A stretch of 64,000 nt of DNA. Origin: Desulfoluna spongiiphila. Lineage in GTDB: Bacteria; Desulfobacterota; Desulfobacteria; Desulfobacterales; Desulfolunaceae. The stretch is from the NCBI RefSeq assembly GCF_900101345.1, contig NZ_FMUX01000012.1:1-64000 (forward strand), read 5' to 3'. This document shows, one piece after another, positions 25,518-34,298 of this stretch. How positions within the stretch are numbered: position 1 is the first letter of the stretch; every line of letters begins with the position of its first letter. A program made the position numbers and the translations under genes. The notes under the pieces are model-generated. The model had not been told where the DNA came from. It did no database searches and worked only from the letters and a program-made list of their open reading frames with translations.

Positions 25518-26492
25518 TCAAGCTGTCTGGGCTGCAGGTGGGGGCCCTGTCTTCAACAGCTCACGGCCCGAGTCCACGGTGGGGTGAACCAGCTCAGGGA
25601 GCAACTCGGCACGAAACCGTCGGGTGTCGCCGTGGTATCCCACCCGGCCGATGGTGATGAAGTCACGGGTCAGCGGGCTGCGGGTTCCAAAGAGCCTGGA
25701 GAACCCTTCACAGGCGGCTGCGGCGGTGTAGATCATCCAGATAGGCATCCGCCAGGGGCGATGCATGCCCCACAGGTCGCAGGATAGGTCGAGGAACGAC
25801 TGCAGGGTGTCGTCCCCCTCATCGCCCACATGGTAGATGCCTTTTGCCTCCTTGTTTGTTGCCGCGGCCACGACTGCTCGACAAAAGTCTGTTCGGGAGA
25901 TGAGGTGGATGGGGGTGGGGTCGCGCCATACCCCGAGAAGAGATCGTGCGGCGCACCACCGTGCCGCATCTATCATCAGGATGCCCCTGCCGTACACCAT
26001 GCCCGCACGCAGGGAAATGGGTGTCTCCATTTCACGAAAGAGGTATTTCTCTTCTGCAAGGCGTGTCTGTGCGTGGACGGACTCAGGGGAGCCGTCCAGA
26101 TGTCCTGTCGCGGGTGAGGCTTTTGTTGTCGGGCCTTCCACGTGGGGAAAGCTGATAAGAATCACCTTCCGGATTCCTTCGGCCTTTGCCGCGTCCACAA
26201 GATTTTTAAAGTATAGGGTGTTTGTGGTGGGCAGGAATTTTTCCGGGCCTGCCTTGAAGAGGACTCCGGCAAAGTGGACAATGGTGTCCACGCCGTGCAG
26301 GCAACCCTTCAGCGTTTCCGGCCTTGCAAGGTCCCCTTTGCGTATCTCGATTTCGGGGTTGTTGCGCAGGGCCTTGCTCACGGGGGTTCGGTGTTCCATC
26401 AAGATCAGCTTGGCGGGGGCGTTTTCGGCCACGATATGCGATGCGAGCATCCCACCCAGATTACCTGCCGCGCCGGTAATGAACAGGTTCAT
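25518..26492 (-). CDS. NAD-dependent epimerase/dehydratase family protein (324 aa)
   Basis: An extended short-chain dehydrogenase. The N-terminal TGAAGNLGG is the dinucleotide-binding Gly motif, and DTIVHFAG is the conserved strand-4 segment. The usual catalytic Tyr-x-x-x-Lys is not evident where expected; TRLAEEKYL occupies the region, so activity may be altered. Residues 255-275 (PIWMIYTAAAACEGFSRLFG) are a hydrophobic helix also found in sterol/sugar-type relatives. The substrate cannot be told from the sequence. It stands alone, divergent from the CGGC-domain gene. Confidence 0.82.
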   Translation of the reverse strand: MNLFITGAAGNLGGMLASHIVAENAPAKLILMEHRTPVSKALRNNPEIEIRKGDLARPETLKGCLHGVDTIVHFAGVLFKAGPEKFLPTTNTLYFKNLVDAAKAEGIRKVILISFPHVEGPTTKASPATGHLDGSPESVHAQTRLAEEKYLFREMETPISLRAGMVYGRGILMIDAARWCAARSLLGVWRDPTPIHLISRTDFCRAVVAAATNKEAKGIYHVGDEGDDTLQSFLDLSCDLWGMHRPWRMPIWMIYTAAAACEGFSRLFGTRSPLTRDFITIGRVGYHGDTRRFRAELLPELVHPTVDSGRELLKTGPPPAAQTA

Positions 26493-26737
26493 AGTGTTTT
26501 GACTCCTGATTAAAATAATCCCTTCCTTGCAAATCTATAGAGATATGGCTTAAGTATTATCAGCGTAGGAAATGTGGGCTGGAAAGTAAAGGTCCAGGGC
26601 TCGATGGCAAGGGTATTTTCAACCCGGCATGTGTGGCGGGGTGGGAATCCGCAGCACCAGAATGGCAGCTCACATCCACGGATTCCAGCCATTGTGTTGT
26701 GCCCGGGGCCTGATCATATCAACCTTCGGAGGAGCAC

Positions 26738-27100
26738 ATGGAAAAGATTCTGATTGTCGGTTGCAAGAAGGCCATGGATGATGTGTGTATCGGCTGTTCG
26801 CGGTGCATGGTGGGGTTCAACCGCCGTGAAGGCGAGTTTCAGCGGTATGAAGAAGACGCCGAGCTGATGGGGCTCTTGAACTGCGGGGACTGCCCCGGGG
26901 CCACCATCGTGACGCGGCTGGCCCAGGTGAACCTGTGGAACAAGCCCATGGGTGAGACCCCCACCAAGGTTCATATTGCCCCCTGTATCACCGACCACTG
27001 TCCCCACAGCGAGACCCTGATCAACAAGATCAAGGCCAAGGCCGGGGTGGAGGTGGTGGAAGGCACGCACCCCTATAAGCCCAGCGATATTTTTTCCTGA
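26738..27100 (+). CDS. CGGC-domain protein (120 aa)
   Basis: This is a small cysteine-rich cytoplasmic protein. It starts with KILIVGCKKAMDDVCIGCSRCM, and the central NCGDCPGATIV corresponds to the family's CGGC motif. Further cysteines in HIAPCITDHCPH suggest metal or cluster binding. Such proteins are common in anaerobic bacteria and archaea, with unknown function. The ribosome-binding site GGAGG precedes the ATG at 8 bases. It is a single-gene unit with a hairpin shortly after its stop codon. Confidence 0.85.
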   Translation: MEKILIVGCKKAMDDVCIGCSRCMVGFNRREGEFQRYEEDAELMGLLNCGDCPGATIVTRLAQVNLWNKPMGETPTKVHIAPCITDHCPHSETLINKIKAKAGVEVVEGTHPYKPSDIFS

Positions 27101-27120
27101 TTCGGGGCCTGGTCCGGGCG

Positions 27121-27165
27121 TCGCCCGCAACACAGGTTTGCGGGCGATGTGTTTCGCCTTTTTTT
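27121..27165 (+). terminator. hairpin after CGGC-domain gene
   Basis: TCGCCCGCAA and TTGCGGGCGA form a 10-bp stem 20 bases after the stop codon at 27100. A run of seven T comes 11 bases beyond the stem, so termination is plausible but not textbook. Confidence 0.6.
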
Positions 27166-27194
27166 ATGGTGTGCCTCGCTTGTGCGGGGAGGCA

Positions 27195-27410
27195 TCAGTA
27201 GTTGGCTTCGTCCATGGCATAGGACTCAAAATCCTGTTCGAGCAGGAACTTTGTGATCATATCGCTCACCGCGTCCGCAGTGTCCACGCGGTAAATTCCC
27301 CGCTCATCTTTCCCGGTTTTGCGTTTGACGTTGGCAACAATGGCCTGCAGGGTGGCTGTGGTGATGCTGACGTTGGCGTTGATTCGCAGTAAATCCTCAT
27401 TGTTAGACAT
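27195..27410 (-). CDS. small hypothetical protein (71 aa)
   Basis: A small, probably helical, soluble protein (SNNEDLLRINANVSITTATL at the start, EQDFESYAMDEANY at the end). No cysteines, signal or membrane segment. AAGGATAATTAAG precedes the ATG, with the purine-rich site about 8 bases upstream. The family is not recognised. It is convergent with the CGGC-domain gene. Confidence 0.65.
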   Translation of the reverse strand: MSNNEDLLRINANVSITTATLQAIVANVKRKTGKDERGIYRVDTADAVSDMITKFLLEQDFESYAMDEANY

Positions 27411-27734
27411 CTTAATTATCCTTTATTGATAATGTATAGTATTTTTTTTTATCCAACACGACCGCTTGGATAGCCTCGGCCGTTGGTTGCGAGTCTCTGC
27501 AAGAGTACTTGGAAGAGACGCCTGCCGCGTCAAACGAGTATACAGCATCCATGGGAAAAGTCATCCATCATGCAGAGCTGGGGGCAGGGCAAACGCATTG
27601 AACTGCAAGTTGCCTCCGGCGGGTCGCTTTTTGGATAAAGCACCGCAAAAACTTTTCGGGTGCATGCATTTCAGGCGAAATCAATCGAAATACGAGCACA
27701 TTTGAATCCGTCGTTTTCTCATGGACTCTCCGGG
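27411..27734. other. intergenic region between creC and a small gene
   Basis: No convincing gene is present in 324 bp. A GCCTCCGGCGG word at about 27594 recalls the dispersed hairpin element at 19585 and 52107, but without its second arm. Confidence 0.4.
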
Positions 27735-29165
27735 TTAGGCTACAGGCACGGTCAGGGTCGCCCGGGCACCGCCACCGGTTCGGTTTTCTATCGTGATATC
27801 ACCCCGGTGCAGCTCGGCGATCTCTTTGACGAAGTTCAGCCCGAGGCCGGTGCTTTTTTTGGCGTTCCCGGGGCGCTGCAGGGAGAAGAATTTTTCAAAG
27901 AGCCTGCTCTGGGCATAGTCGGGAATGCCGGGTCCCCGGTCTTCAACCGAAAAAAAGGCCAATGAACCTGTGCTGTCGGTTGCGATGCGGATGGTTTCAC
28001 CGGGGGAGCTGAAATCGAGGGCATTCTGGATGAGGTTGGAGATGGCCTGCTTCAACAGAAAGATATCCCCTGTGACCGTAAGGTCCCGGTTGATTTCCTG
28101 GACGAGATGGATTCTTTTTTGGGTGACAAGGGGCAATAGCCGTTCGGTGACGCTGTCGGTCAGGCAGTGGAAGGCCACGGGCTCGACCTGCTTCAACCCC
28201 TTCATGTTTTCGATGGCTGCCAGCTCCAGCATTCTGTCAACGAGCTCCCGGATTCGCCTGGACTCATTTTGGATATTGCGGATAAAGCGCAGGCGCTGCG
28301 GTGCCGGCATCTCCTCCTCCAAAAGCTCTGCGGCCCCCTGGATTGCCGAGATGGGACTTTTGATTTCATGGGTGAGGGTCTGGACGTAGGTTTCGACGTA
28401 TTGGCGTCCTTCAAGGGCCTCTTTCATGCTTTCGAAGGCCCGTCCCATTTCGCCGATTTCACTTTGGTCCAGGCTGGGCAGGGCCGCTTTTTTTCCGTTT
28501 CGGATATCCTCGGCATACCGGGTGAGCCTTTTGATGGGACGCGTGATGAAGAGGATGAGGAATAAACCTGCCACGAGGGCCACAGTCAGGGCGATGATGC
28601 TTCGTTTGATGATTTTTGATTTGGCAATAAGCAAAAAACTGTTGATGTTGGTGGTGGGCTTGCCCACGGTGAGGACCCCTTTGATCTGGTCTTCGATGAG
28701 GATGGGGGCTGCAACATACAGAACCGTCGGAGCATTCGGGTCGACGCCTTCGCGGCTTGATCGTGCGCCGTATTTTCCTTCGAGGGTCAGTGAGACATCG
28801 CGCCATTGTGAATAATCGGTACCCGCCGGCTCTTTGTCCAGGGAGTCGAAGAGAAGAATTCCCCGGTTGTCCGTGATATAGACCCGCATGTCCACGCTGG
28901 TTTTGTTCAGGTGATAAATTTTTGAGGCAAATTCCCGGGCATAGGCATGGGCAAACGCACCCCGGAGCTTGTCGGGGGCAAAAGTGCCGGTTTCCATGTC
29001 ATGGGAGACAATGGCAGCCATGATTCGGGCTCCGTCCACAAGGGACTCTTCCACACCTTCCAGGTAGCGGCCCCGTATGCTGGTCAGGGTATCGTGGGTG
29101 ATATAGTAAAATCCAAGGGAGAGTATCAGGAAAAAGGCGATGAGGATCCGGGCTGCAAGCTTCAT
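27735..29165 (-). CDS. creC: sensor histidine kinase CreC
   Basis: The 476 residues match CreC in length and layout. A transmembrane helix (residues 5-22) is followed by a periplasmic sensor domain with the CreC-like stretch YITDNRGILLFDS...LEGKYGARSS and YVAAPI. A second helix (about 188-207) and a HAMP segment follow. The HisKA motif LTHEIKSPISA carries the phosphorylated His, and the ATPase domain has NALDF, DRGPGIPDYA and GLGLNFV. It overlaps creB by 4 bases (ATGA). In enterobacteria CreBC controls a metabolic and envelope regulon; in Aeromonas the homologous Blr pair controls beta-lactamases. Confidence 0.92.
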   Translation of the reverse strand: MKLAARILIAFFLILSLGFYYITHDTLTSIRGRYLEGVEESLVDGARIMAAIVSHDMETGTFAPDKLRGAFAHAYAREFASKIYHLNKTSVDMRVYITDNRGILLFDSLDKEPAGTDYSQWRDVSLTLEGKYGARSSREGVDPNAPTVLYVAAPILIEDQIKGVLTVGKPTTNINSFLLIAKSKIIKRSIIALTVALVAGLFLILFITRPIKRLTRYAEDIRNGKKAALPSLDQSEIGEMGRAFESMKEALEGRQYVETYVQTLTHEIKSPISAIQGAAELLEEEMPAPQRLRFIRNIQNESRRIRELVDRMLELAAIENMKGLKQVEPVAFHCLTDSVTERLLPLVTQKRIHLVQEINRDLTVTGDIFLLKQAISNLIQNALDFSSPGETIRIATDSTGSLAFFSVEDRGPGIPDYAQSRLFEKFFSLQRPGNAKKSTGLGLNFVKEIAELHRGDITIENRTGGGARATLTVPVA

Positions 29166-29851
29166 GACGTCTCTTTCAGGGAGTATCCGATGCCTCGGTG
29201 TGTCCGGATGGGATCCATGTCCGGCCGTATTTTTTTGAGCTTGGCACGGATGTTTTTGATATGCACGTCCACGGTTCTGTCCATGCTCATGCCCGGCTCG
29301 TCCCAGACCCTCTCCATGAGCCTGTCCCGGGAAAAGATCTGGCCTGGCCGGGAAATAAAAAGAGACAGCATCCTGTATTCATACCTGGAGAGGTCAAGGG
29401 GGGTGGAAAAATAGCTGATCTTCAGGCGTGATTCGTCTACCTGAAAGAGCTGATCCCCCTTTATTTTCTGAGGAGGGGCGGTGGCCACGGCCGTCCTTCG
29501 CAAAATGGCCTTGACCCTTGCAGCCAGTTCCCTGGGGCTGAAGGGCTTGACCATGTAGTCATCCGCCCCAATTTCAAGCCCGACAATCCTGTCCACTTCG
29601 TGGGACCTTGCCGTCAGGAAGATGATAGGTACCGTGTGGTTTTTTCGGATGGCTTTGCACAGTTCCATTCCGTTGATATCGGGCAAGCCGATATCCAGAA
29701 CGATCAGATCCACACGCCTTTCCTCAAGGAGCTTCAGGACACCCACCCCTTCGGTTTGCCACAGGGTCTCAAACCCTTCTGTGGTCAGGGCATATCGTAT
29801 GTTCTCGGCAATGGCCGGTTCGTCTTCCACGATCAGGACAAGAGAATCCAT
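29162..29851 (-). CDS. creB: OmpR-type response regulator CreB
   Basis: The receiver domain (residues 1-120) has the acidic pocket VEDEP, the phosphorylated Asp in LIVLDIGLPD, and Thr and Lys in FLTARS and VKPFSP. A winged-helix DNA-binding domain follows (residues 130-225, ending RTHRGIGYSLKE). Length and neighbours match CreB, the partner of CreC, with which it overlaps. Three TTCAT boxes lie 14-40 bases upstream of its ATG, so CreB may bind its own promoter and that of creD. Confidence 0.92.
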   Translation of the reverse strand: MDSLVLIVEDEPAIAENIRYALTTEGFETLWQTEGVGVLKLLEERRVDLIVLDIGLPDINGMELCKAIRKNHTVPIIFLTARSHEVDRIVGLEIGADDYMVKPFSPRELAARVKAILRRTAVATAPPQKIKGDQLFQVDESRLKISYFSTPLDLSRYEYRMLSLFISRPGQIFSRDRLMERVWDEPGMSMDRTVDVHIKNIRAKLKKIRPDMDPIRTHRGIGYSLKETS

Positions 29852-29864
29852 AATTTATACTCTT

Positions 29865-29891
29865 TTCATATCCACTTCATATTGGGTTCAT
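29865..29891. promoter_or_regulatory. candidate cre/blr-tag array (TTCAT x3)
   Basis: TTCAT occurs at 29865, 29876 and 29887, each separated by exactly six bases, an 11-bp period. The known CreB and BlrA target is TTCAC-N6-TTCAC. The boxes lie between divergent creBC and creD and read toward creD. Binding by CreB is inferred. Confidence 0.7.
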
Positions 29892-30050
29892 GTCCCCGGG
29901 CTAAAAAGGGTGTGCGTGTGATGGCCTCATTGGGGCCGGCGATTTCGGAGCTCCACCTGGGCCATGCAGACAGGCACACGCCTTCCGGCCCTGATTTTAT
30001 AGCCTCGACAGTCGATCATATCAATAAAAAATCAGCAGGAGACGTGGACC

Positions 30051-31391
30051 ATGAATGCGTTGTTTTTGAAGAAAACCGGCATTATCGCCGTGTTGGTTGT
30101 TGTGATGTTTGTGCCGCTCACCGCCATAAAATCACTTGTCACCGAGCGGAGGACGCGGGGCATGGAGGCTGCCCGCGAGGTCTCCAAAACCTGGGGCGGA
30201 GAGCAGACGGTCACCGGTCCTGTGCTGACCATTCCCTTTGTCGACCAGGAGAATGCGACCCGCTATGTCCACTTTATGCCCGAAGCACTTGAAGCCTCGG
30301 GAAAACTGGTCCCGGAAAAGAGGCGACGGGGAATTTACGAGGTGGTTGTCTATAAATCGGAAATCACGCTGAAGGGAACCTTTGCGCTTCCTTCGTTTTT
30401 TGAGAGCGAACCGGCCGTGGACAGGATCCTCTGGGACAAAGCCTTTTTAAGTGCGGGGATTTCGCAGCTCCAGGGGGTCCAGAGCAAGGCCCGGTTTCTC
30501 TGGCAGGATGAGCCGTGCCGAATTCGTCACGGAAAGACACCGGGGGCCCCAATAAATGGCCTTCACGCCTCGGTGTTGCTTGAAAACAGTGCCCTGGGGC
30601 GAGCACTTCATGCTCAGGGCTCGCCGGACGACAGTGTTCACCCCTTCTCCTTTGAGATCTACCTGCCCTTGCAGGGAGCCGGGCGGCTGAATGTCACCCC
30701 CGTGGGCAACACCAATATCGTGGATCTTAGCTCCACCTGGGAGCATCCCGGATTCCAGGGCCGATACTTTCCCACATCCAGGGAGATCAGCCCGGACGGG
30801 TTCACCGCCCACTGGGATGTGACCAATTACGACGGACTCCTTGCCCGGGCCTGGACGTCGGGCAAGGAGCATGCATTCATCTCTTCATCGACTCTGGATC
30901 CCCTTTCCTTCGGGGTGCAGCTGGTCCAGCCCGTGGATTTCTACACAAAATCCGAGCGGTCGGTGAAGTATGCCCTGGTGATCATCACCATTACTTTTTT
31001 AACGTTCTTTATTTTTGAGGTGGTGAAAAAGAGCCGTATTCACCCCATGCACTATATCCTGGTCGGTATTTCCCTTTCCCTGTTTTACCTGCTCCTGCTC
31101 TCCCTGTCCGAGCATCTTGGGTTTTCCTGTGCATATCTTATTGCCGGAGTCGCGAGCATTTCATCCATCGGGTTTTACTCTGCGGGTTTTCTCTCCGGCG
31201 CAAAGGACTCCGTCATTGTTTCCATGCTGCTGTCTGTCCTTTTCGGGGCCTTTTACGTCATCCTGCAGCTCGAAAACTTATCTCTGGTATTGGGCTCGGC
31301 TGGTCTGTTCCTGATTCTTGTCGCCATCATGGTCATCACAAGGAAAGTCGACTGGTATGAGTCCTTTGGTGGTGTCGATTCCCTGGAATAA
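30051..31391 (+). CDS. creD: inner membrane protein CreD
   Basis: The protein has 446 residues and the CreD layout. An N-terminal helix (residues 8-28) is followed by the conserved start of the outer domain (GGEQTVTGPVLTIPFVD), a large periplasmic domain to about residue 300, and then five or six close-packed helices. CreD is the main target gene of CreBC in Enterobacteria and is linked to envelope integrity and colicin or beta-lactam responses. CAGGAGACG precedes the ATG. It is divergent from creBC with the cre-tag-like boxes between. Confidence 0.9.
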   Translation: MNALFLKKTGIIAVLVVVMFVPLTAIKSLVTERRTRGMEAAREVSKTWGGEQTVTGPVLTIPFVDQENATRYVHFMPEALEASGKLVPEKRRRGIYEVVVYKSEITLKGTFALPSFFESEPAVDRILWDKAFLSAGISQLQGVQSKARFLWQDEPCRIRHGKTPGAPINGLHASVLLENSALGRALHAQGSPDDSVHPFSFEIYLPLQGAGRLNVTPVGNTNIVDLSSTWEHPGFQGRYFPTSREISPDGFTAHWDVTNYDGLLARAWTSGKEHAFISSSTLDPLSFGVQLVQPVDFYTKSERSVKYALVIITITFLTFFIFEVVKKSRIHPMHYILVGISLSLFYLLLLSLSEHLGFSCAYLIAGVASISSIGFYSAGFLSGAKDSVIVSMLLSVLFGAFYVILQLENLSLVLGSAGLFLILVAIMVITRKVDWYESFGGVDSLE

Positions 31392-31529
31392 GGCGTTTCG
31401 ATCCTGCAACAAAGGAAGCGGAGAGCCGTTGGTATTGGGTGGGTTTTTTGTGTGCGGCACAGCGCCTCCCTCCAGGAGGGGGCGCCGTGGTGTATCTGCA
31501 GGGGAAAGGAAGGTAAATGGTCTGAAGGG

Positions 31530-32273
31530 TTAGGCCTGTTTCGGTAACTCTTCGCTGAACGAGGTGAAGCCCATTAAATCCGTGAATTCGATATTCTGGT
31601 CTATTTCATCCAGTATCCATTCATTTTTATCGTTCTTCATGAACTTCCATAACTCCTGGAAAGACTCCGCTGTATCGGATTTACCGGAAAGAATGTCTCC
31701 TGTTTCCGTATCAATGGTGTAATCGATCATGCTCCCACGGATAAAAGTCCAGAGCCGGTCCTTGGTATCGTCCTTGAAGTCCGCCACCTCCACAATTTGA
31801 GCATTGGTCAGGTTTATCTGTTCCAGGATATTTTGCCTGTTTTGGGAAAGCATCTGGTCTGTCTGGGTCTTGTGTTTGTTGTAAAGGCGTTCGCTCATGT
31901 AGGCTTTTGCAACCTCCTGGTTTCGACGTGTCCACGCTTCCTGAACCTTGAAAAAAGCCATTTCAATACGTGCTTTGGTTTTGTTCATGTCCCATGAGCT
32001 GTCCAGTGCTTCAAGCCGGGACAGAAGGGCTTTGCTCTTTGTGTTTTTTTTGGCGAGCAGGATGGTCATAACCAATGAATAGACAAAAAGAAATGGGGCC
32101 AGGAGAATGGCGATGAGTGACCCGCCAGCCCCACCCCCACTCCCACCGCCACTGAAACCGCCCCCTCCGCCTCCTCCCCCGGCCCGGGCCAGTATGCTTT
32201 CAGGCAGTAAACAAAGCAGAATGATAATAAGTGTTACAAGTCCTAAACATGTTGCGGCTTTTCTACTATTCAT
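31530..32273 (-). CDS. Tim44-like domain protein (247 aa)
   Basis: A signal-like hydrophobic segment (LVTLIIILLCLLPESILA) is followed by a Gly/Ser-rich stretch (residues 31-51) and a transmembrane helix (residues about 53-75). The C-terminal half (from about residue 105, IEMAFFKVQEAWTRRN) matches the Tim44/MRPL45-type fold. The architecture is that of bacterial Tim44-domain proteins anchored in the inner membrane with unknown role. It is convergent with creD, separated by 138 bases. Confidence 0.8.
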   Translation of the reverse strand: MNSRKAATCLGLVTLIIILLCLLPESILARAGGGGGGGGFSGGGSGGGAGGSLIAILLAPFLFVYSLVMTILLAKKNTKSKALLSRLEALDSSWDMNKTKARIEMAFFKVQEAWTRRNQEVAKAYMSERLYNKHKTQTDQMLSQNRQNILEQINLTNAQIVEVADFKDDTKDRLWTFIRGSMIDYTIDTETGDILSGKSDTAESFQELWKFMKNDKNEWILDEIDQNIEFTDLMGFTSFSEELPKQA

Positions 32274-32745
32274 TGTTGTCTCCCGTCTATACTTGATGTC
32301 GGTGATACCGTGCGCCGGAACCGATTCCTAAGGTGAGCACCTCTGTGGTTTGTTGAAAACACGCATTGGGCGAATATGGTTAAGGATTAGAAATAATTTT
32401 ATTTTTGTTGTGTATTTGCGAGAGGTAATGGCTTGGAACAATATAAAAAAATTAATTATATATACTATGGAGACGAATGTGCTGCAATAAAAAGCTATCT
32501 GGTTTTGGCGATGAGAGTATTTGTGGGGGGCGTATCGTGCCTGTCCCCCCTTTGGTTTTGATATTTCATTTCCGTAGAGGGCTTCATCGGGTGGGTGCCC
32601 CGTGGCACATAAAAACAGACAGGCGTTTGATCTGTTGCGTTCCTGTGACACAATGGGGTAGACCACAGCAGGAACAATGAGGATAGATCCCTTCGGACAG
32701 ATAAAAACAACCTGTTAAACTGAATACGGATGGCCAGACCAAACG
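32274..32745. other. intergenic region between divergent Tim44-like gene and hflX
   Basis: This 472-bp stretch presumably carries both promoters. It is AT-rich around 32380-32480 (runs of T and A). No gene, RNA or clear operator was recognised. Confidence 0.4.
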
Positions 32746-34152
32746 ATGATTCATCAATCACAGCACAACGACGGAAAAAAGAGGGCGGTCTTGTTTTCAG
32801 TTCAAACCCAAGGCCTTTCCGACGACGAGAACGAGTCGTCGCTCCTTGAACTGAAGCGCCTTGTCAAAACCATGGGGCTTGAGGTCGTGGCCACGCTGAC
32901 GCAGCGCCGGCCAAAGCCGAACACGGGAACCCTTGTGGGGGAAGGCAAATTGAAAGAGCTTGCCGCCTATACCGGGGGCACCGGCGTTGTCGAAGGGTTC
33001 AGTCGAAAGTCAGAGGACACGGACTGTGACGACGTGGACGAGGATGATTTCTCCGACGGCTTGGATGATCCGGATGACGGGGTCTCAAGTGGTGGCCCCA
33101 TGGCACCGGACTCCGCCCATGCCGATGTTGTCATCTATGATGGCGAAATCACCACCAAGCAGCTGCAGAACCTTGAGGAGGCCACCGGGGTTGAGGTGTT
33201 GGACCGAACCGGAGTCATCCTCGAAATCTTCAGCCGCCACGCCAAAAGCCGGGAGGCCCTCATTCAGGTGGAGATTGCCAAGTTGGTTTATCTGGCGCCG
33301 AGGATACGGGCTTCGCGCATGGGGGGGGATCGTCAAGGCGGGAGCATCGGGGCCAAAGGGGCAGGGGAGACGTCCCACGAACTGGACAAGCGGCGCATCC
33401 GGGATCGCATATCCGAGCTCAGGGCACGCCTTGTCGATATTCACAAGGAGCAGGTCAGGCGGCGCAGTCGCAGGAAAGAAAATTTTCAGGTTTCCCTTGT
33501 CGGCTACACCAATGCCGGAAAGTCTTCGCTGATGCGAAAGCTCACCGGCAGCGACGTGCTGGTTGAAGATAAACTGTTTGCAACCCTTGACACCCGCGTG
33601 AAATCCATGCAGCCGGAGGCTTTTCCGCCCGTTCTCGTCTCGGATACCGTTGGGTTTATCAAGAAACTACCCCACGACCTGGTGGCCTCATTTCAATCCA
33701 CCCTGGATGAGGCCCTGGCCGCATCGCTGCTTTTGTTTACCGTGGATGCCTCTGATCCCGCATTTCGGTCGCAGCTGGAGGTCACGAAATCGGTCCTGGA
33801 GGAGATCGGGGGAGAAGATATCCCGAGCCGTTTGATCCTGAACAAAAGGGACAAGCTCACAACAGAAGAGCTGGAAGCGCTGCAGGATGAATTCCCCGAC
33901 GGCATTTTTATTTCTGCCCATAACCCCGAGGATGTGGCCTCGGTTCGAAAGGAAATCCTTGATTTTTTTCAGGGGAACATGGTCGAAGGCACGATGGTGA
34001 TCCCTTACGCAAAAGGTCATGTTTTGGGTCAACTGAGAACCAGGGCCAGTATTATCGGTGAGTCCTACGATGAAACAGGCACGGCCGTGACCTTCAAGAC
34101 CTTTCCGGAAACATTGGCCTGGTTACAGAAAAAAATGGATGAGGCAGAGTAA
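32746..34152 (+). CDS. hflX: ribosome-associated GTPase HflX
   Basis: An HflX N-terminal domain (TQRRPKPNTGTLVGEGKLKEL) precedes a linker with GGDRQGGSIGAKGAGET and the GTPase domain. G1 is GYTNAGKSS, G3 is DTVGFI and G4 is NKRD. HflX splits or rescues stalled ribosomes under stress. An unusual acidic insert lies at residues about 88-120 (SEDTDCDDVDEDDFSDG), just before the conserved VVIYDGEI strand; most HflX proteins lack it. ATG at 32746 is the first in frame, though no strong ribosome-binding site precedes it. Confidence 0.92.
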   Translation: MIHQSQHNDGKKRAVLFSVQTQGLSDDENESSLLELKRLVKTMGLEVVATLTQRRPKPNTGTLVGEGKLKELAAYTGGTGVVEGFSRKSEDTDCDDVDEDDFSDGLDDPDDGVSSGGPMAPDSAHADVVIYDGEITTKQLQNLEEATGVEVLDRTGVILEIFSRHAKSREALIQVEIAKLVYLAPRIRASRMGGDRQGGSIGAKGAGETSHELDKRRIRDRISELRARLVDIHKEQVRRRSRRKENFQVSLVGYTNAGKSSLMRKLTGSDVLVEDKLFATLDTRVKSMQPEAFPPVLVSDTVGFIKKLPHDLVASFQSTLDEALAASLLLFTVDASDPAFRSQLEVTKSVLEEIGGEDIPSRLILNKRDKLTTEELEALQDEFPDGIFISAHNPEDVASVRKEILDFFQGNMVEGTMVIPYAKGHVLGQLRTRASIIGESYDETGTAVTFKTFPETLAWLQKKMDEAE

Positions 34153-34240
34153 AATCGTTTATTTTTCCACAGGGTGTTTTTCCGAGGATTCTCGACTGTC
34201 TTGGGTTCAAAACAGCATAATATAGGAATCTTATAAAAAT

Positions 34241-34276
34241 AAGGCCTTCCACCAGCCACGGCTGGTGGAAGGCCTT
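34241..34276. terminator. bidirectional terminator between hflX and mscS-type gene
   Basis: AAGGCCTTCCACCAGC pairs perfectly with GCTGGTGGAAGGCCTT (16-bp stem, 4-base loop). It lies between convergent genes, about 90 bases after hflX and 22 before the channel gene's stop. T runs are short. Confidence 0.8.
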
Positions 34277-34298
34277 GAAAATTAGGGGAATGATCGAA

